From positions 1 through 64,000 of the forward strand of contig JAAZNU010000008.1 in assembly GCA_012798135.1 (NCBI GenBank): a stretch of DNA of 64,000 bases, read 5' to 3'. Positions 52,147 to 60,439 of this stretch are shown in pieces; positions within the stretch are counted from its first letter, which is position 1; each line of letters opens with the position of its first letter. Source of the stretch: Veillonellaceae bacterium (lineage in GTDB: Bacteria; Bacillota_C; Negativicutes; UBA1444). A model generated the notes under the pieces. That model searched no databases. It was not told the DNA's origin and was given only the letters and a program-made list of their open reading frames with translations. A program made the translations under genes and the position numbers.

Positions 52147-52524
52147 TCAATTCCGCCGTGGTTCCGCCGGATTCAGATCCGGTCGCAACACCACGGCGCC
52201 CCCCTGATAAATCGGCTGGATCTCATGCTGCGATTTATCGGTGTTGAGCAGGATCAATACCCGGATGCACAGCGAAATACCATCCGGGCAGTCGATTTCC
52301 TGTGTGCCGAACAGCGGCACCTCGGTCCAGCCCAGTTCCCGCGCCGCCGCCGCCGGGAACGAAGCATTCAGGTCCGGCGTGGAACTAAAAATCACCGCGG
52401 CGATATCGTTGGGCTGCAAGGCGTTGGCTTTAGTCAGTGCCACCAGCAGGTTGCGGGTCGCGTCCCGGATCGCCGCCGGTTCGTTGGCAATTGCCGTGGT
52501 CGCGCCGCGGACTCCTCTCAACAT
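52147..52524 (-). CDS. aroH: Chorismate mutase AroH (monofunctional, Bacillus type)
   Basis: Converts chorismate to prephenate. The 125-residue protein has the AroH-fold landmarks RGVRGATTA at the N-terminus, FSSTPDLNASFPAAAARELGW in the middle (split family motif) and CIRVLILL with its catalytic arginine. Relative to the Bacillus enzyme, the active-site region FPAKA reads FPAAA and the cysteine before QE is glycine. Start ATG 52524 with GGAGG; the open frame that continues to 53622 lies inside the radical SAM gene and is rejected. Confidence 0.92.
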   Translation of the reverse strand: MLRGVRGATTAIANEPAAIRDATRNLLVALTKANALQPNDIAAVIFSSTPDLNASFPAAAARELGWTEVPLFGTQEIDCPDGISLCIRVLILLNTDKSQHEIQPIYQGGAVVLRPDLNPAEPRRN

Positions 52525-52541
52525 ACGGTTTCTCCTCCCCT

Positions 52542-53528
52542 TCAGCGGCCGGAAAAAATACAGCTGGGATCTTCCGCCAGATAATCGCCGGCCGACGCAT
52601 GCCAGGCCCGGGCCCGACAGCCGCCGCAAATATTCTGGTAGCCGCAGGCGCCGCATTGCCCGCCCAGTTCGGCCCGACGCAGATCCGCGAACAGCGGCGA
52701 CTCCCGCCACAGCTTCGCGAAGCCGCCGTCCCGGATGTTGCCCGCCTTCAGCGGAAAATACGGGCAGGGCTGCAGATCGCCGTTGGGCAGAATCACGCAG
52801 TAAGCCGTGCCGGCGATGCAGCCTTTGCTGAACCGCATCGGAATGCCTTTTTCGGCGGCGATCCGCATGAACTGCGGTGCGCAGGTCGGCTTTAATTCGA
52901 TGGACACCTGGCGCTGCTTCTCCAGGATTTTCTGGAGCAGGGCCTCCTGGCGCTCGACCGGCAGACTGCGGTCCTTGATGTTGTCGCCGCGTCCTGTCGG
53001 CACCAAAAAGAAAATGTGATGGGCCACCGCGCCCCACTCGACGGCCAGATCGGTGATTGCCAGCGTTTCCGCCTCGTTCCAGTCCATCACCGTGGTATGG
53101 ACCTGGAACGGCAGGCCTCCTTCGCGACAGGCTTTCATTCCAGCGACAGTGGCCGCCCAGGCCCCTGCCGACTGACGGAACCAGTCGTGCCGGCCGGCGT
53201 CGACGCTGTCGATACTGATGCCCGCCGCCGCCAAACCCGCTTCCTTCAGTTCCGCCACCTTGGCCGGCGTCAGCAGAATGCCGTTTGTGCCCAGCACCGG
53301 CCGCAGTTTTTTCGACCGGGCATAGGCGATCAGTTCCGTCAGGTCCGGCCGCAGCAGCGGCTCGCCGCCGGAAAAAACGAAAATCCGAAATCCGCAGTCC
53401 GCCGCCTCGTCGAGCAACCGCTTGCCTTCGGCCGTCGTCAGTTCGTCCCGCAGACAATCCCCCGCATCGCGATAACAATGCAGGCAGTTGATATTGCAGG
53501 CTTGGGTCGTATTCCAGGAAATCAGCAT
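52542..53528 (-). CDS. nirJ2: Radical SAM/SPASM protein, NirJ2/AhbD-like
   Basis: A 328-residue radical SAM enzyme with the 4Fe-4S motif C11xxxC15xxC18 (CNINCLHC), the FSGGEPL motif and a C-terminal SPASM-type cysteine cluster (CVILPNGDLQPCPYF, CGACGYQNICGGCRA). It resembles NirJ2 proteins of anaerobic Firmicutes and the heme synthase AhbD, which acts on siroheme-derived tetrapyrroles. The ATG overlaps the NirJ1-like gene by 7 bases. Other siroheme-route genes (ahbAB) are not in the window, so the tetrapyrrole role is from homology only. Confidence 0.75.
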   Translation of the reverse strand: MLISWNTTQACNINCLHCYRDAGDCLRDELTTAEGKRLLDEAADCGFRIFVFSGGEPLLRPDLTELIAYARSKKLRPVLGTNGILLTPAKVAELKEAGLAAAGISIDSVDAGRHDWFRQSAGAWAATVAGMKACREGGLPFQVHTTVMDWNEAETLAITDLAVEWGAVAHHIFFLVPTGRGDNIKDRSLPVERQEALLQKILEKQRQVSIELKPTCAPQFMRIAAEKGIPMRFSKGCIAGTAYCVILPNGDLQPCPYFPLKAGNIRDGGFAKLWRESPLFADLRRAELGGQCGACGYQNICGGCRARAWHASAGDYLAEDPSCIFSGR

Positions 53529-54712
53529 TTCTTCGCTTCTTTCGCCACATCCGTCCAGAAACAGGCGGGATCGTCGCCCCAGATGTCCCCATCCACCGAC
53601 GCCCGGATCCGGCAGCCGCCACACAGCCGGTTTTGCGAACACTTGCCGCACTGGGCGTTCAGCTGCGCCGGTTTGGTCCGTAGCCGGGCCAGGATGCCGT
53701 CATTGGCCTCCAGGTCGTTCCAGATCTCGCTGAACTTGCGCTCCCGGACATTGCCCAACGTCAGATCGCTCCAGAACTGGCAGGGATGTACGTTGCCGAG
53801 ATAATCGACATCCGCCATGCGGTCGCCGGCCGAACAGCCGCCGTGCAACTCCAGCAGCTGGCGGACTTCCGGCACGCGGGCGGGATTTGTTTTGGCGATG
53901 TAATCCAGCAGATACAGGCCGTCGGCATGGTTGTCGGTCGTCAATATCTCGAGCTCGACGCCGCGCCGGTCGAAATCCAGCGCCTTGTCGATCAGCAGCT
54001 GGGCCACCTCGCGTTTTTCGTCCAGCGTCACATCCAGGTTCTTCATATCGCCGCCCCGGCCGGCGTAGACCAGGTGATACATGCAGAACCGGTCGATTTT
54101 TTCCTGTTCGATCAGATCCAGAACCGCCGGCAGATCCCGTTTGTTCAGACTGTTGAGTGTAAACCGGACCCCGGTGCGGTTACCCGCCGCCTTGGCCGCC
54201 CGGATGCCGGCGATGGCCGCCGCAAAGGCGCCCTTCTCGCCCCGGAACATATCATGGGTCTCTTCGCAGCCGTCGATGCTGACGCCGACGTACTGGAAGC
54301 CCGCGTCTTTGATCAGCTGCGCCGTGAAATCGTCGATCAGCGTCCCGTTGGTGGACAGAACGATCCGCAGTCCCTTTTCCACCGCGTAGGCCGCCAACTC
54401 GAACAAATCCGGCCGTACCAGTGGTTCGCCGCCCGAAAACATCAGTACCGGCACTTTCATTTCCGCCAGGTCGTCGATGAACGCCATCCCGTCGGCAGTC
54501 GTCATCTCGTTGTCCTTGGCCGCCTCGGTGGCTTCGATGTAGCAATGCCGGCATTTGAGATTGCACTGGGAAGTGATGTTCCAGACCACGACCGGCGACC
54601 GCTCGGATGAGAACTGCAACAGATTGGCCGGCATGGCGCCGTGGCCGTGACGCTGCCGCATCACGTCGGAAATGGTGGCTGTACCGCACAACAATTTGGT
54701 GAACCCTATCAA
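53522..54712 (-). CDS. nirJ1: Radical SAM/SPASM protein, NirJ1/AhbC-like
   Basis: A 396-residue radical SAM enzyme with C50xxxC54xxC57 (CNLKCRHC), FSGGEPLVRPDL and a SPASM cysteine set (CQFW, CGKCSQNRLCGGCRI). The N-terminal extension MIGFTKLLCGTATISDVMRQ, ahead of the QFS-PVVVWN stretch, is characteristic of NirJ1/AhbC proteins, which modify side chains of siroheme derivatives in alternative heme or heme d1 synthesis. The second of two adjacent TTG codons (54712) has the better spacing to GGAGG. It lies 18 bases after the histidine kinase gene. Confidence 0.78.
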   Translation of the reverse strand: MIGFTKLLCGTATISDVMRQRHGHGAMPANLLQFSSERSPVVVWNITSQCNLKCRHCYIEATEAAKDNEMTTADGMAFIDDLAEMKVPVLMFSGGEPLVRPDLFELAAYAVEKGLRIVLSTNGTLIDDFTAQLIKDAGFQYVGVSIDGCEETHDMFRGEKGAFAAAIAGIRAAKAAGNRTGVRFTLNSLNKRDLPAVLDLIEQEKIDRFCMYHLVYAGRGGDMKNLDVTLDEKREVAQLLIDKALDFDRRGVELEILTTDNHADGLYLLDYIAKTNPARVPEVRQLLELHGGCSAGDRMADVDYLGNVHPCQFWSDLTLGNVRERKFSEIWNDLEANDGILARLRTKPAQLNAQCGKCSQNRLCGGCRIRASVDGDIWGDDPACFWTDVAKEAKKC

Positions 54713-54730
54713 CAATATTCCTCCCTACTA

Positions 54731-56296
54731 TCAACCCTTCGTCGTCAACGCCGGAAACCGGATGGTAAAGGTCGTGCCGGCGCCCGTCGTACTGGCGACG
54801 TCAACCTGCGCGTGGTGGCGGTCGATGATTTCCCGGGCGATCGACAGTCCCAGGCCGGTGCCGTGATTTTCCCGCGTATGGGCTTTGTCCACTTTGTAGA
54901 AGCGTTCCCAGATCAGCGGCAGATCGTCCGTCGGAATTCCGGCGCCCGTATCGGCCACGGTCAGGATCACCTGCTGTGGCGCCGGCTTCAGAGAAACGGT
55001 GATTTTCCCATCGGCCGGCGTATATTTCAGGGCATTGTCCAACAGTATCAATAATAATTGTACCAGACGATCGCCATTTCCGCGAATCATCGCCGTTGAT
55101 TTTTTTCCCTGCCATGACAGGGCAACCCCATTCGCCTCCGCTTTGCCGCGCAACATGCCCACCACGCTGTCGACGATTTCCGGCAGCGGGATCGGTTCCA
55201 GCTCCATCTCGTACTGCTGCGCCTGCAGACGGCTCAGATCCAGCAGGTCGGCGATCAAACGCTCCAGTCGCTCGGTCTCGCTGACGATCAGCTGATGAAA
55301 TCGCGCCGTTTTCTCCGGATCCGTCACCGTACCGTCGCGCAGCGCTTCCGTATAGCCCCGGATGATTGTCAATGGCGTGCGCAGCTCGTGCGACACATTG
55401 GCCACGAAATCCCGGCGAAGCTTTTCCATCTGCTCGGTGCGGGCCACAAAGTTCGCCAGCTCCTGCGCCAACGTATTGAACGAGGCGCCCAGCTGCCCCA
55501 CCTCATCCTGCGTCGTGACCTCCACCCGCCGGTCGTAACAACCCTGCGCCATCGCCGCCGCGGTTTCCTCCATCGACCGCAACGGCCGGACAATGCCCCC
55601 GGACAGACGCCGCACGATAAACACCGTCAGCGCCAGCGCCAACAGGCCGGTCAGCGCAATCGCCCAGTAAATCTGCGTCAGGAAAGCATTCATTCCCTGC
55701 ACCGGCGCATTCAGAATGATCGCACCATCGATCGCTCCGTTCCCATTCGGAATCGGCACGGCCACGATCATCATATCTTCTCCATAATAGGGGTGAAAAA
55801 ACGTCCGTGTCAAGACTTGCCCCTGAAAAACCGGGCCCATGTCCTTCAATAAACTGCGGATGGTCGCCGAGGTACGCACACCGCTTCCCTGGCTTCTCCC
55901 CTGACCGCCGCCCGGTCCATTGCCCCTTCCCTGCTGCATGCCGAAACCCGGACCCATGTCCTGGGCGGGGCCCATCTCTTGGCGATGTCTTAATCCTCGC
56001 CGGGGTGCGGACATGACGATCACCCGGCCGGCGCCGTCAACGGCCCAGATTCGGGCATCCAGAAATTCATCGATGCGATCCACCAATTCCACCAACTGCG
56101 ACGCCGTTAATTTCCCGGACAAAAAATCGTTCAGCACCAGGCCCATTTCCTGGCCCTTGCCCACCAGTTCCTGCTGCTTGGCCGACAAAAAATACTGCCG
56201 CACCAGCGCGGACGCCCCCACGGCAAAGCCGGCCAGAATCAGGGATACCACAATCATGAAGCTGACAAACAGCTTCGTTTGCAGCGACTGTTTCAC
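54731..56296 (-). CDS. Sensor histidine kinase with Met/Gly-rich sensor insert
   Basis: A 521-residue membrane sensor kinase. TM1 spans about 8-33, an extracytoplasmic domain 34-208, TM2 209-229, HAMP 230-283, HisKA about 294-360 with H303 (VSHELRTPL), and HATPase with GLGLSIAREI. Residues 99-139 of the sensor domain are a low-complexity insert rich in Gly, Met, Gln and Arg (for example EMGPAQDMGPGFGMQQ). The gene overlaps the response regulator gene by 4 bases and leads into the NirJ-like genes. The signal is unknown. Confidence 0.9.
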   Translation of the reverse strand: MKQSLQTKLFVSFMIVVSLILAGFAVGASALVRQYFLSAKQQELVGKGQEMGLVLNDFLSGKLTASQLVELVDRIDEFLDARIWAVDGAGRVIVMSAPRRGLRHRQEMGPAQDMGPGFGMQQGRGNGPGGGQGRSQGSGVRTSATIRSLLKDMGPVFQGQVLTRTFFHPYYGEDMMIVAVPIPNGNGAIDGAIILNAPVQGMNAFLTQIYWAIALTGLLALALTVFIVRRLSGGIVRPLRSMEETAAAMAQGCYDRRVEVTTQDEVGQLGASFNTLAQELANFVARTEQMEKLRRDFVANVSHELRTPLTIIRGYTEALRDGTVTDPEKTARFHQLIVSETERLERLIADLLDLSRLQAQQYEMELEPIPLPEIVDSVVGMLRGKAEANGVALSWQGKKSTAMIRGNGDRLVQLLLILLDNALKYTPADGKITVSLKPAPQQVILTVADTGAGIPTDDLPLIWERFYKVDKAHTRENHGTGLGLSIAREIIDRHHAQVDVASTTGAGTTFTIRFPALTTKG

Positions 56297-56991
56297 GAAC
56301 GCACCTCGAACTTATAACCGATGCCCCAGACCGTCTTGATGTCCCAGGGCCCGTCCTCCTGCACGCCCAGTTTGTGCCGGATGCGTTTGATGTGGGTGTC
56401 CACGGTGCGGGTATCGCCGAAATACTCGTAGCCCCAGACCGATTCCAGCAGCTGCTCACGGGAAAACACCCGCCCGGGATGTGAAGCCATGTGCCAGAGC
56501 AGGTCCATTTCCTTCGCCGTCAGTTGCACGGTGTTGCCGCCGGCCGTCGCCGCATATTCCTGGCGGTTGATCAGTAAATTGGGGAATTTCAGCACATCGT
56601 TTCCCGCCGCTGGCGCCTCGGCAACCTGCACCCGTCGCAGCACCGCCTTGACCCGGGCCACCAGCTCCCGCGGATTGAAGGGCTTGCCGACATAATCGTC
56701 CGCCCCCAGTTCCAGTCCGAGGATGCGGTCGTCATCCTCCACCCGGGCCGTCAGCATGATCACCGGCACCCGGGAAAACTTCCGAACCTGCCGACATACC
56801 TCCATGCCGTCGAGGACAGGCATCATGACATCCAGCACGATCAAATCGGGTTTCAGCTGCTGCGCCTTGAGAATCGCCTCCGCACCGTCGGCGGCCTGCT
56901 CGACCGCAAACCCCTCTTTGGTCAAATATAGCTCCAGCAGTTCCCGAATCTTGGCGTCATCATCCGCAATCAACACTGTCTGCGCCGACAT
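56293..56991 (-). CDS. OmpR/PhoB-family response regulator
   Basis: A 232-residue DNA-binding regulator. The receiver (about 5-118) has the acidic pair D10-D11, phosphate-accepting D54 (VLDVMMP), T82 and K104. A winged-helix DNA-binding domain (about 135-232) follows. It is partnered with the histidine kinase encoded next. ATG 56991 has GGGGAG nine bases upstream; a GTG three codons earlier is the alternative. It follows the trxA terminator, so it likely has its own promoter. Confidence 0.93.
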   Translation of the reverse strand: MSAQTVLIADDDAKIRELLELYLTKEGFAVEQAADGAEAILKAQQLKPDLIVLDVMMPVLDGMEVCRQVRKFSRVPVIMLTARVEDDDRILGLELGADDYVGKPFNPRELVARVKAVLRRVQVAEAPAAGNDVLKFPNLLINRQEYAATAGGNTVQLTAKEMDLLWHMASHPGRVFSREQLLESVWGYEYFGDTRTVDTHIKRIRHKLGVQEDGPWDIKTVWGIGYKFEVRS

Positions 56992-57017
56992 TTTCCACAC
57001 TCCCCGCCTGCGGCTTG

Positions 57018-57050
57018 CAAAAAAACTCCCGGAGAAGATCCGGGAGTTTT
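57018..57050 (-). terminator. Terminator after trxA
   Basis: Stem ACTCCCGGA / TCCGGGAGT with flanking A-T pairs (57021-57050). On the minus strand it is followed by seven T. It separates trxA from the two-component system. Confidence 0.9.
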
Positions 57051-57063
57051 GCCTTCACTTCAT

Positions 57064-57384
57064 TTATATATTTTCCAAAGCGGCCAATAAATCCTTCCTG
57101 GTTTTGTACCCGGTGAAGCGGTTTATTTCCTTACCGCCCTTAAAGACGATGAAAGTGGGTACCGCTTTCACGTTGTAACGGGATGTGAGGTCCGGCAGTT
57201 CGTCGATATTGACTTTCGCCACCACCGCCTTGTCCGCCACCGCCGCTTCGACCGCTTCCACCTCCGGGCCGGCCATCTTGCAAGGGCCGCACCAAGACGC
57301 CCAGAAGTCCACCAATACCGGCCGATCGGTCTTCAAAATCTTTTCGTCAAAAGTCGTTTCATTTCCCACATTAATTACAGCCAT
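57064..57384 (-). CDS. trxA: Thioredoxin
   Basis: A 106-residue redox protein with the active site W31-CGPC-35 (C32, C35), the cis-proline motif VPTF and the glycine near the C-terminus. It reduces protein disulfides. The residues after the active site, KMAGPEVE, differ slightly from the usual KMxAPxxE. ATG 57384 has GAGG eight bases upstream; a GTG at 57393 is the alternative. Single gene with its own promoter and terminator. Confidence 0.95.
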   Translation of the reverse strand: MAVINVGNETTFDEKILKTDRPVLVDFWASWCGPCKMAGPEVEAVEAAVADKAVVAKVNIDELPDLTSRYNVKAVPTFIVFKGGKEINRFTGYKTRKDLLAALENI

Positions 57385-57432
57385 TTCTGACACCTCGCTT
57401 TATTTTACCCCCTCCCCCGGGGGCCTAGTTAT

Positions 57433-57474
57433 ATTTTAAAAAAAATTTGCGGAAAAGTCAATGTCGATTATAAT
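57433..57474. promoter_or_regulatory. Overlapping divergent promoters of trxA and the nitroreductase
   Basis: Minus strand (trxA): -35 TTGACT (57461-57456), 17 bases, -10 TAAAAT (57438-57433). Plus strand (nitroreductase): -10 TATAAT (57469-57474) with TTGCGG at 57447-57452, 16 bases away. The two promoters share about 25 bases, so their use may be mutually exclusive. Confidence 0.7.
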
Positions 57475-57527
57475 ATAGAAAACAAATTCGCCGATGCGGC
57501 GTGAAGAGAAGAAAGGATTGACCAGAT

Positions 57528-58085
57528 ATGGATCTGATACAGGCGCTCGAAACCCGACGCTCCATCCGCCGCTATGCGGAGCAGGGCGTGGACCGCGCCC
57601 TCATCGAAAAACTCATCGCCCTGGCGACGCAGGCACCCAGCGCCATGAACGCCCAACCCTGGGCCTTCGCCGTCATCACCGACAGACAGAAGCTGCAGGA
57701 ATATTCGACCCGGGCCAAGGAACTGCTGCTGGCCACGATGGACCAGCACCCCCTGTTTCAGCGTTACCGGGCGGCGTTGTCCCGCAAGGCTTTCAACATT
57801 TTTTACAACGCGCCGGTGCTGATCGTCATCTACGCCAAGCCGGAAGGACCGGTCCCTGAAGCGGACGCCTGCCTGGCGGCGCAGAACCTGATGCTGGCCG
57901 CGCACAACGAAGGGCTGGGCACCTGCTGGATCGGCTTTTCGCGGGATTTTCTCAACACCAGCGAGCTGAAGGACGAACTGGGAATTCCCGACGAATACAC
58001 CGCCGCTGCGCCGCTGGTGCTTGGCTACGCCGCCGTCGAGCATCCGGCCGTACCAAGAAAAGAGCCGGAAATCTACTTCTTCTGA
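57528..58085 (+). CDS. Nitroreductase-family flavoprotein
   Basis: A 185-residue FMN-dependent NAD(P)H oxidoreductase. The N-terminal motif ETRRSIRRYAEQ binds FMN phosphate, APSAMNAQPW is the second flavin-binding segment, and EGLGTCWIGF is the third. Such enzymes reduce nitro compounds or quinones. It has an AAAGGA ribosome site and its own promoter overlapping that of trxA. A terminator follows. Confidence 0.92.
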   Translation: MDLIQALETRRSIRRYAEQGVDRALIEKLIALATQAPSAMNAQPWAFAVITDRQKLQEYSTRAKELLLATMDQHPLFQRYRAALSRKAFNIFYNAPVLIVIYAKPEGPVPEADACLAAQNLMLAAHNEGLGTCWIGFSRDFLNTSELKDELGIPDEYTAAAPLVLGYAAVEHPAVPRKEPEIYFF

Positions 58086-58123
58086 GCCAACGGCAGTGGC
58101 AAGAATAAACCAAAATAAACGAA

Positions 58124-58169
58124 GGGGCGTCACCCATTAACCGGAGTTATGGGATGGCGCTCCTTTTTT
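58124..58169 (+). terminator. Terminator after the nitroreductase gene
   Basis: Imperfect hairpin between GGGGCGTCACCCAT (58124-58137) and ATGGGATGGCGCTCC (58149-58163), followed by TTTTTT. It also lies just beyond the 3' end of the convergent polysaccharide cluster. Confidence 0.75.
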
Positions 58170-58189
58170 CTGTGCGTTCATCTGTGCGA

Positions 58190-59125
58190 TCAGTCGAAAT
58201 TGATCCGTTCTTTTTCCACCACCAACGGTCGCTTTTGCACCTGGGTATAGATCGCGCCGATGTATTCCCCAATAATGCCAATAAAAAACAGTTGTACCGA
58301 ACCGAGAAAGAACAGGCCAATGATGAGGGGCGCGGTCCCCAGCGAAAACTGCTCCCAAAAAATCAACTTGGCCACCAGATACCCCATGGCAATCAGAAAG
58401 CTGGCGATGGCCATCGCGAACCCCAGCATGGTGGCCAGCCGCAGGGGCACCTTGGAGTGATTGGTGATTCCCAGCATGGCAATATCATACAATGTGTAAA
58501 AATTATTTTTGCTGATTCCCCGTTTGCGCGTGGGCTGCGTGTATTCGATTTCGTGGCTGGGAAAGCCGATGTCGGACACCAGCCCCCGAAAATACGGGTA
58601 CGGATCATCGATCTTGCGCAACTCCTCGATGACGCAGCGGTCATACAGACCGAACCCCGTGCTGTTCTTGAGCAGCTTGATATCGGAAACCCGGTTGACG
58701 AAATTGTAGTACATCTTGCGGATGGCAAACATCAGGGCCGATTCTTCGCTCTGGCTCTTCACGCCGCGCACCATCTTGAAGCCCTGCTCCCACCACTTCA
58801 GGAATTCCGGGATCAGCGACGGCGGTTCCTGCAGGTCCGAAGCCAGACAGATGACGGCCGCGCCGCCCGCCTGCAAAATCCCATGGTAAGGGGAACGGAT
58901 ATGGCCGAAATTCCGGGTGTTGACGATGATCTTCAACCGTCGGTCCTCTGCGGCCAACCTTTTGAGGATATCGACCGTCTGATCGGTCGACGCATTGTCG
59001 ATAAAAATATGTTCGTAGTCATACTGCGGCAGATTCTCAAAAATGCGCCGCACTTCCCGGTATGCCTGTTCCACATTCTCGGCCTCATTGTAACAGGGCA
59101 TCATCACGCTGATCAGCTTTTTCAC
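58190..59125 (-). CDS. GT2 glycosyltransferase, DPM/GtrB-like, second copy
   Basis: A 311-residue family 2 glycosyltransferase with MPCYNEAENVEQAYREV, FIDNASTDQT and LASDLQEPP motifs and two C-terminal membrane helices (about 230-252 and 263-288). It probably makes a polyprenyl-phosphate sugar. It overlaps the GtrA-like gene by 4 bases, the classical gtrA-gtrB arrangement in which the sugar is made by GtrB and flipped by GtrA. Last gene of the polysaccharide cluster. Confidence 0.9.
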   Translation of the reverse strand: MKKLISVMMPCYNEAENVEQAYREVRRIFENLPQYDYEHIFIDNASTDQTVDILKRLAAEDRRLKIIVNTRNFGHIRSPYHGILQAGGAAVICLASDLQEPPSLIPEFLKWWEQGFKMVRGVKSQSEESALMFAIRKMYYNFVNRVSDIKLLKNSTGFGLYDRCVIEELRKIDDPYPYFRGLVSDIGFPSHEIEYTQPTRKRGISKNNFYTLYDIAMLGITNHSKVPLRLATMLGFAMAIASFLIAMGYLVAKLIFWEQFSLGTAPLIIGLFFLGSVQLFFIGIIGEYIGAIYTQVQKRPLVVEKERINFD

Positions 59126-59511
59126 TCTACCCCTCCAAACACGAACCGGCGATTGAGCAGATAGCCTAATACGGCAGCTGGCGGGATCAGCAGCAGGCCG
59201 GCCAGATAAAGGTCGATCCGCAGGTGATCGAAAATCGCCAGCCCCATTACGTTAAAGAGATATACTACGCCGTACACCAAAAAGAACCGACCGATCCGGC
59301 GATAATCCGTGTTGCGGAAAACGATTCGGCCAGTCGTGAAAAAATTGAACAGAATGCCCAACACTGTGGATAGGAACGAAGCCCAAGCAAAATGCATGCC
59401 GATATACAGGAACAGCGCATAGACGCCATAGCCGAATGCCGTATTCAGCAGGCCTACCAAAATGAACCGAACAAATTTCTTTCCCTCAAGCGCTAACGTT
59501 TGACGATGCAT
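59122..59511 (-). CDS. GtrA-family membrane protein
   Basis: A 129-residue protein with four membrane helices (about 13-32, 38-58, 72-92 and 97-117). GtrA proteins are thought to flip polyprenyl-linked glucose or similar sugars. It pairs with the adjacent GT2 gene. It overlaps the upstream epimerase gene by 19 bases and lacks a strong ribosome site, so translation is probably coupled. Confidence 0.88.
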   Translation of the reverse strand: MHRQTLALEGKKFVRFILVGLLNTAFGYGVYALFLYIGMHFAWASFLSTVLGILFNFFTTGRIVFRNTDYRRIGRFFLVYGVVYLFNVMGLAIFDHLRIDLYLAGLLLIPPAAVLGYLLNRRFVFGGVE

Positions 59512-60416
59512 TTGTCGAGGAAGGGATCGGCCCGCACGACATCAAGGTCGAGGCTGTCCCAGACAGATTGATAATAGGCCGCCAACTCACGGATTCCCTC
59601 GCGGTAGGACGTGAAATCGAACGGACCGACGACTTCCAGCAGCCTTCGGTTGTCGCCAGTATACTCGGTGTTCCAGCCCGGATTCAGCACGGTAATCCCC
59701 GCCTTGTTGCCGGTCACCTCATTGATGATTTCCGCCAGGGAGACGAGAGCGATGGATTGGGTCGGCGTGATATTCATGTGCCGGTAAGGCCAGTCGCATT
59801 CCAACAGTTTTTCCACCAACCGAACAAAATCCGCAATGTACAGATAGTCGAATACCACATTTTGGGCGATGGTAATCGGCAAGCCGAGCAGGGCCTTGAC
59901 GATCGCGTTGGAAATGAATTTGTAGCGGTAATCCTCATCCTTTCCATAGGCGCCAAAAACCCTTAAGCACATAACGTTGTTGGTCTTCGAAATAATCTTG
60001 GATATGATTGTTTTAGAAAACCCATAAGAATCGGCTGGAACATATTGATCGAAATAGGTTTCTTTTACCTTAGGCGGCATTCTGTTCCGATCATATTCAG
60101 CTCCGCTGCCGAAATGAATCATTTTTTGATCTTCGCGCAAGCAACGGAACAAGTTGAAAAACATCCGTAAATTTTGCTCCACGACGTCAGTTCGCGAGTC
60201 GTCATAATTGGTTGTTCGTCTTCCCCCTGTCGTCGCACAATGAATGACGAATTCTATCTCCGGATGACGGTTCAAAAATTCCTCTACTGCCAGAGAATCC
60301 AACAAGTTCAGATCATGACGCGAACAGGCATACACACGATGCCGCAAAGACAAAGAATCAACCAAATGTCTCGCTAAAAAACCAGAAGCCCCTGTAACAA
60401 GGATTGTGGCAGCCAT
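59493..60416 (-). CDS. NAD-dependent sugar epimerase/dehydratase
   Basis: A 307-residue extended short-chain dehydrogenase: NAD motif TGASGFLARH near the N-terminus and catalytic SYGFSK (Tyr-x3-Lys). It resembles nucleotide-sugar reductases or epimerases of surface-polysaccharide clusters. The position between the radical SAM gene and the gtrA-like gene suggests it makes a modified sugar for the surface glycan. Exact reaction not assigned. Confidence 0.85.
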   Translation of the reverse strand: MAATILVTGASGFLARHLVDSLSLRHRVYACSRHDLNLLDSLAVEEFLNRHPEIEFVIHCATTGGRRTTNYDDSRTDVVEQNLRMFFNLFRCLREDQKMIHFGSGAEYDRNRMPPKVKETYFDQYVPADSYGFSKTIISKIISKTNNVMCLRVFGAYGKDEDYRYKFISNAIVKALLGLPITIAQNVVFDYLYIADFVRLVEKLLECDWPYRHMNITPTQSIALVSLAEIINEVTGNKAGITVLNPGWNTEYTGDNRRLLEVVGPFDFTSYREGIRELAAYYQSVWDSLDLDVVRADPFLDKCIVKR

Positions 60417-60439
60417 AATAACTCCCTCTAGGACTCAGC

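Noticed and set aside
52147..53622. 491-residue frame ending in AroH
   Set aside because: Only the last 125 residues are chorismate mutase, with their own GGAGG and ATG; the rest is a shadow of the radical SAM gene.
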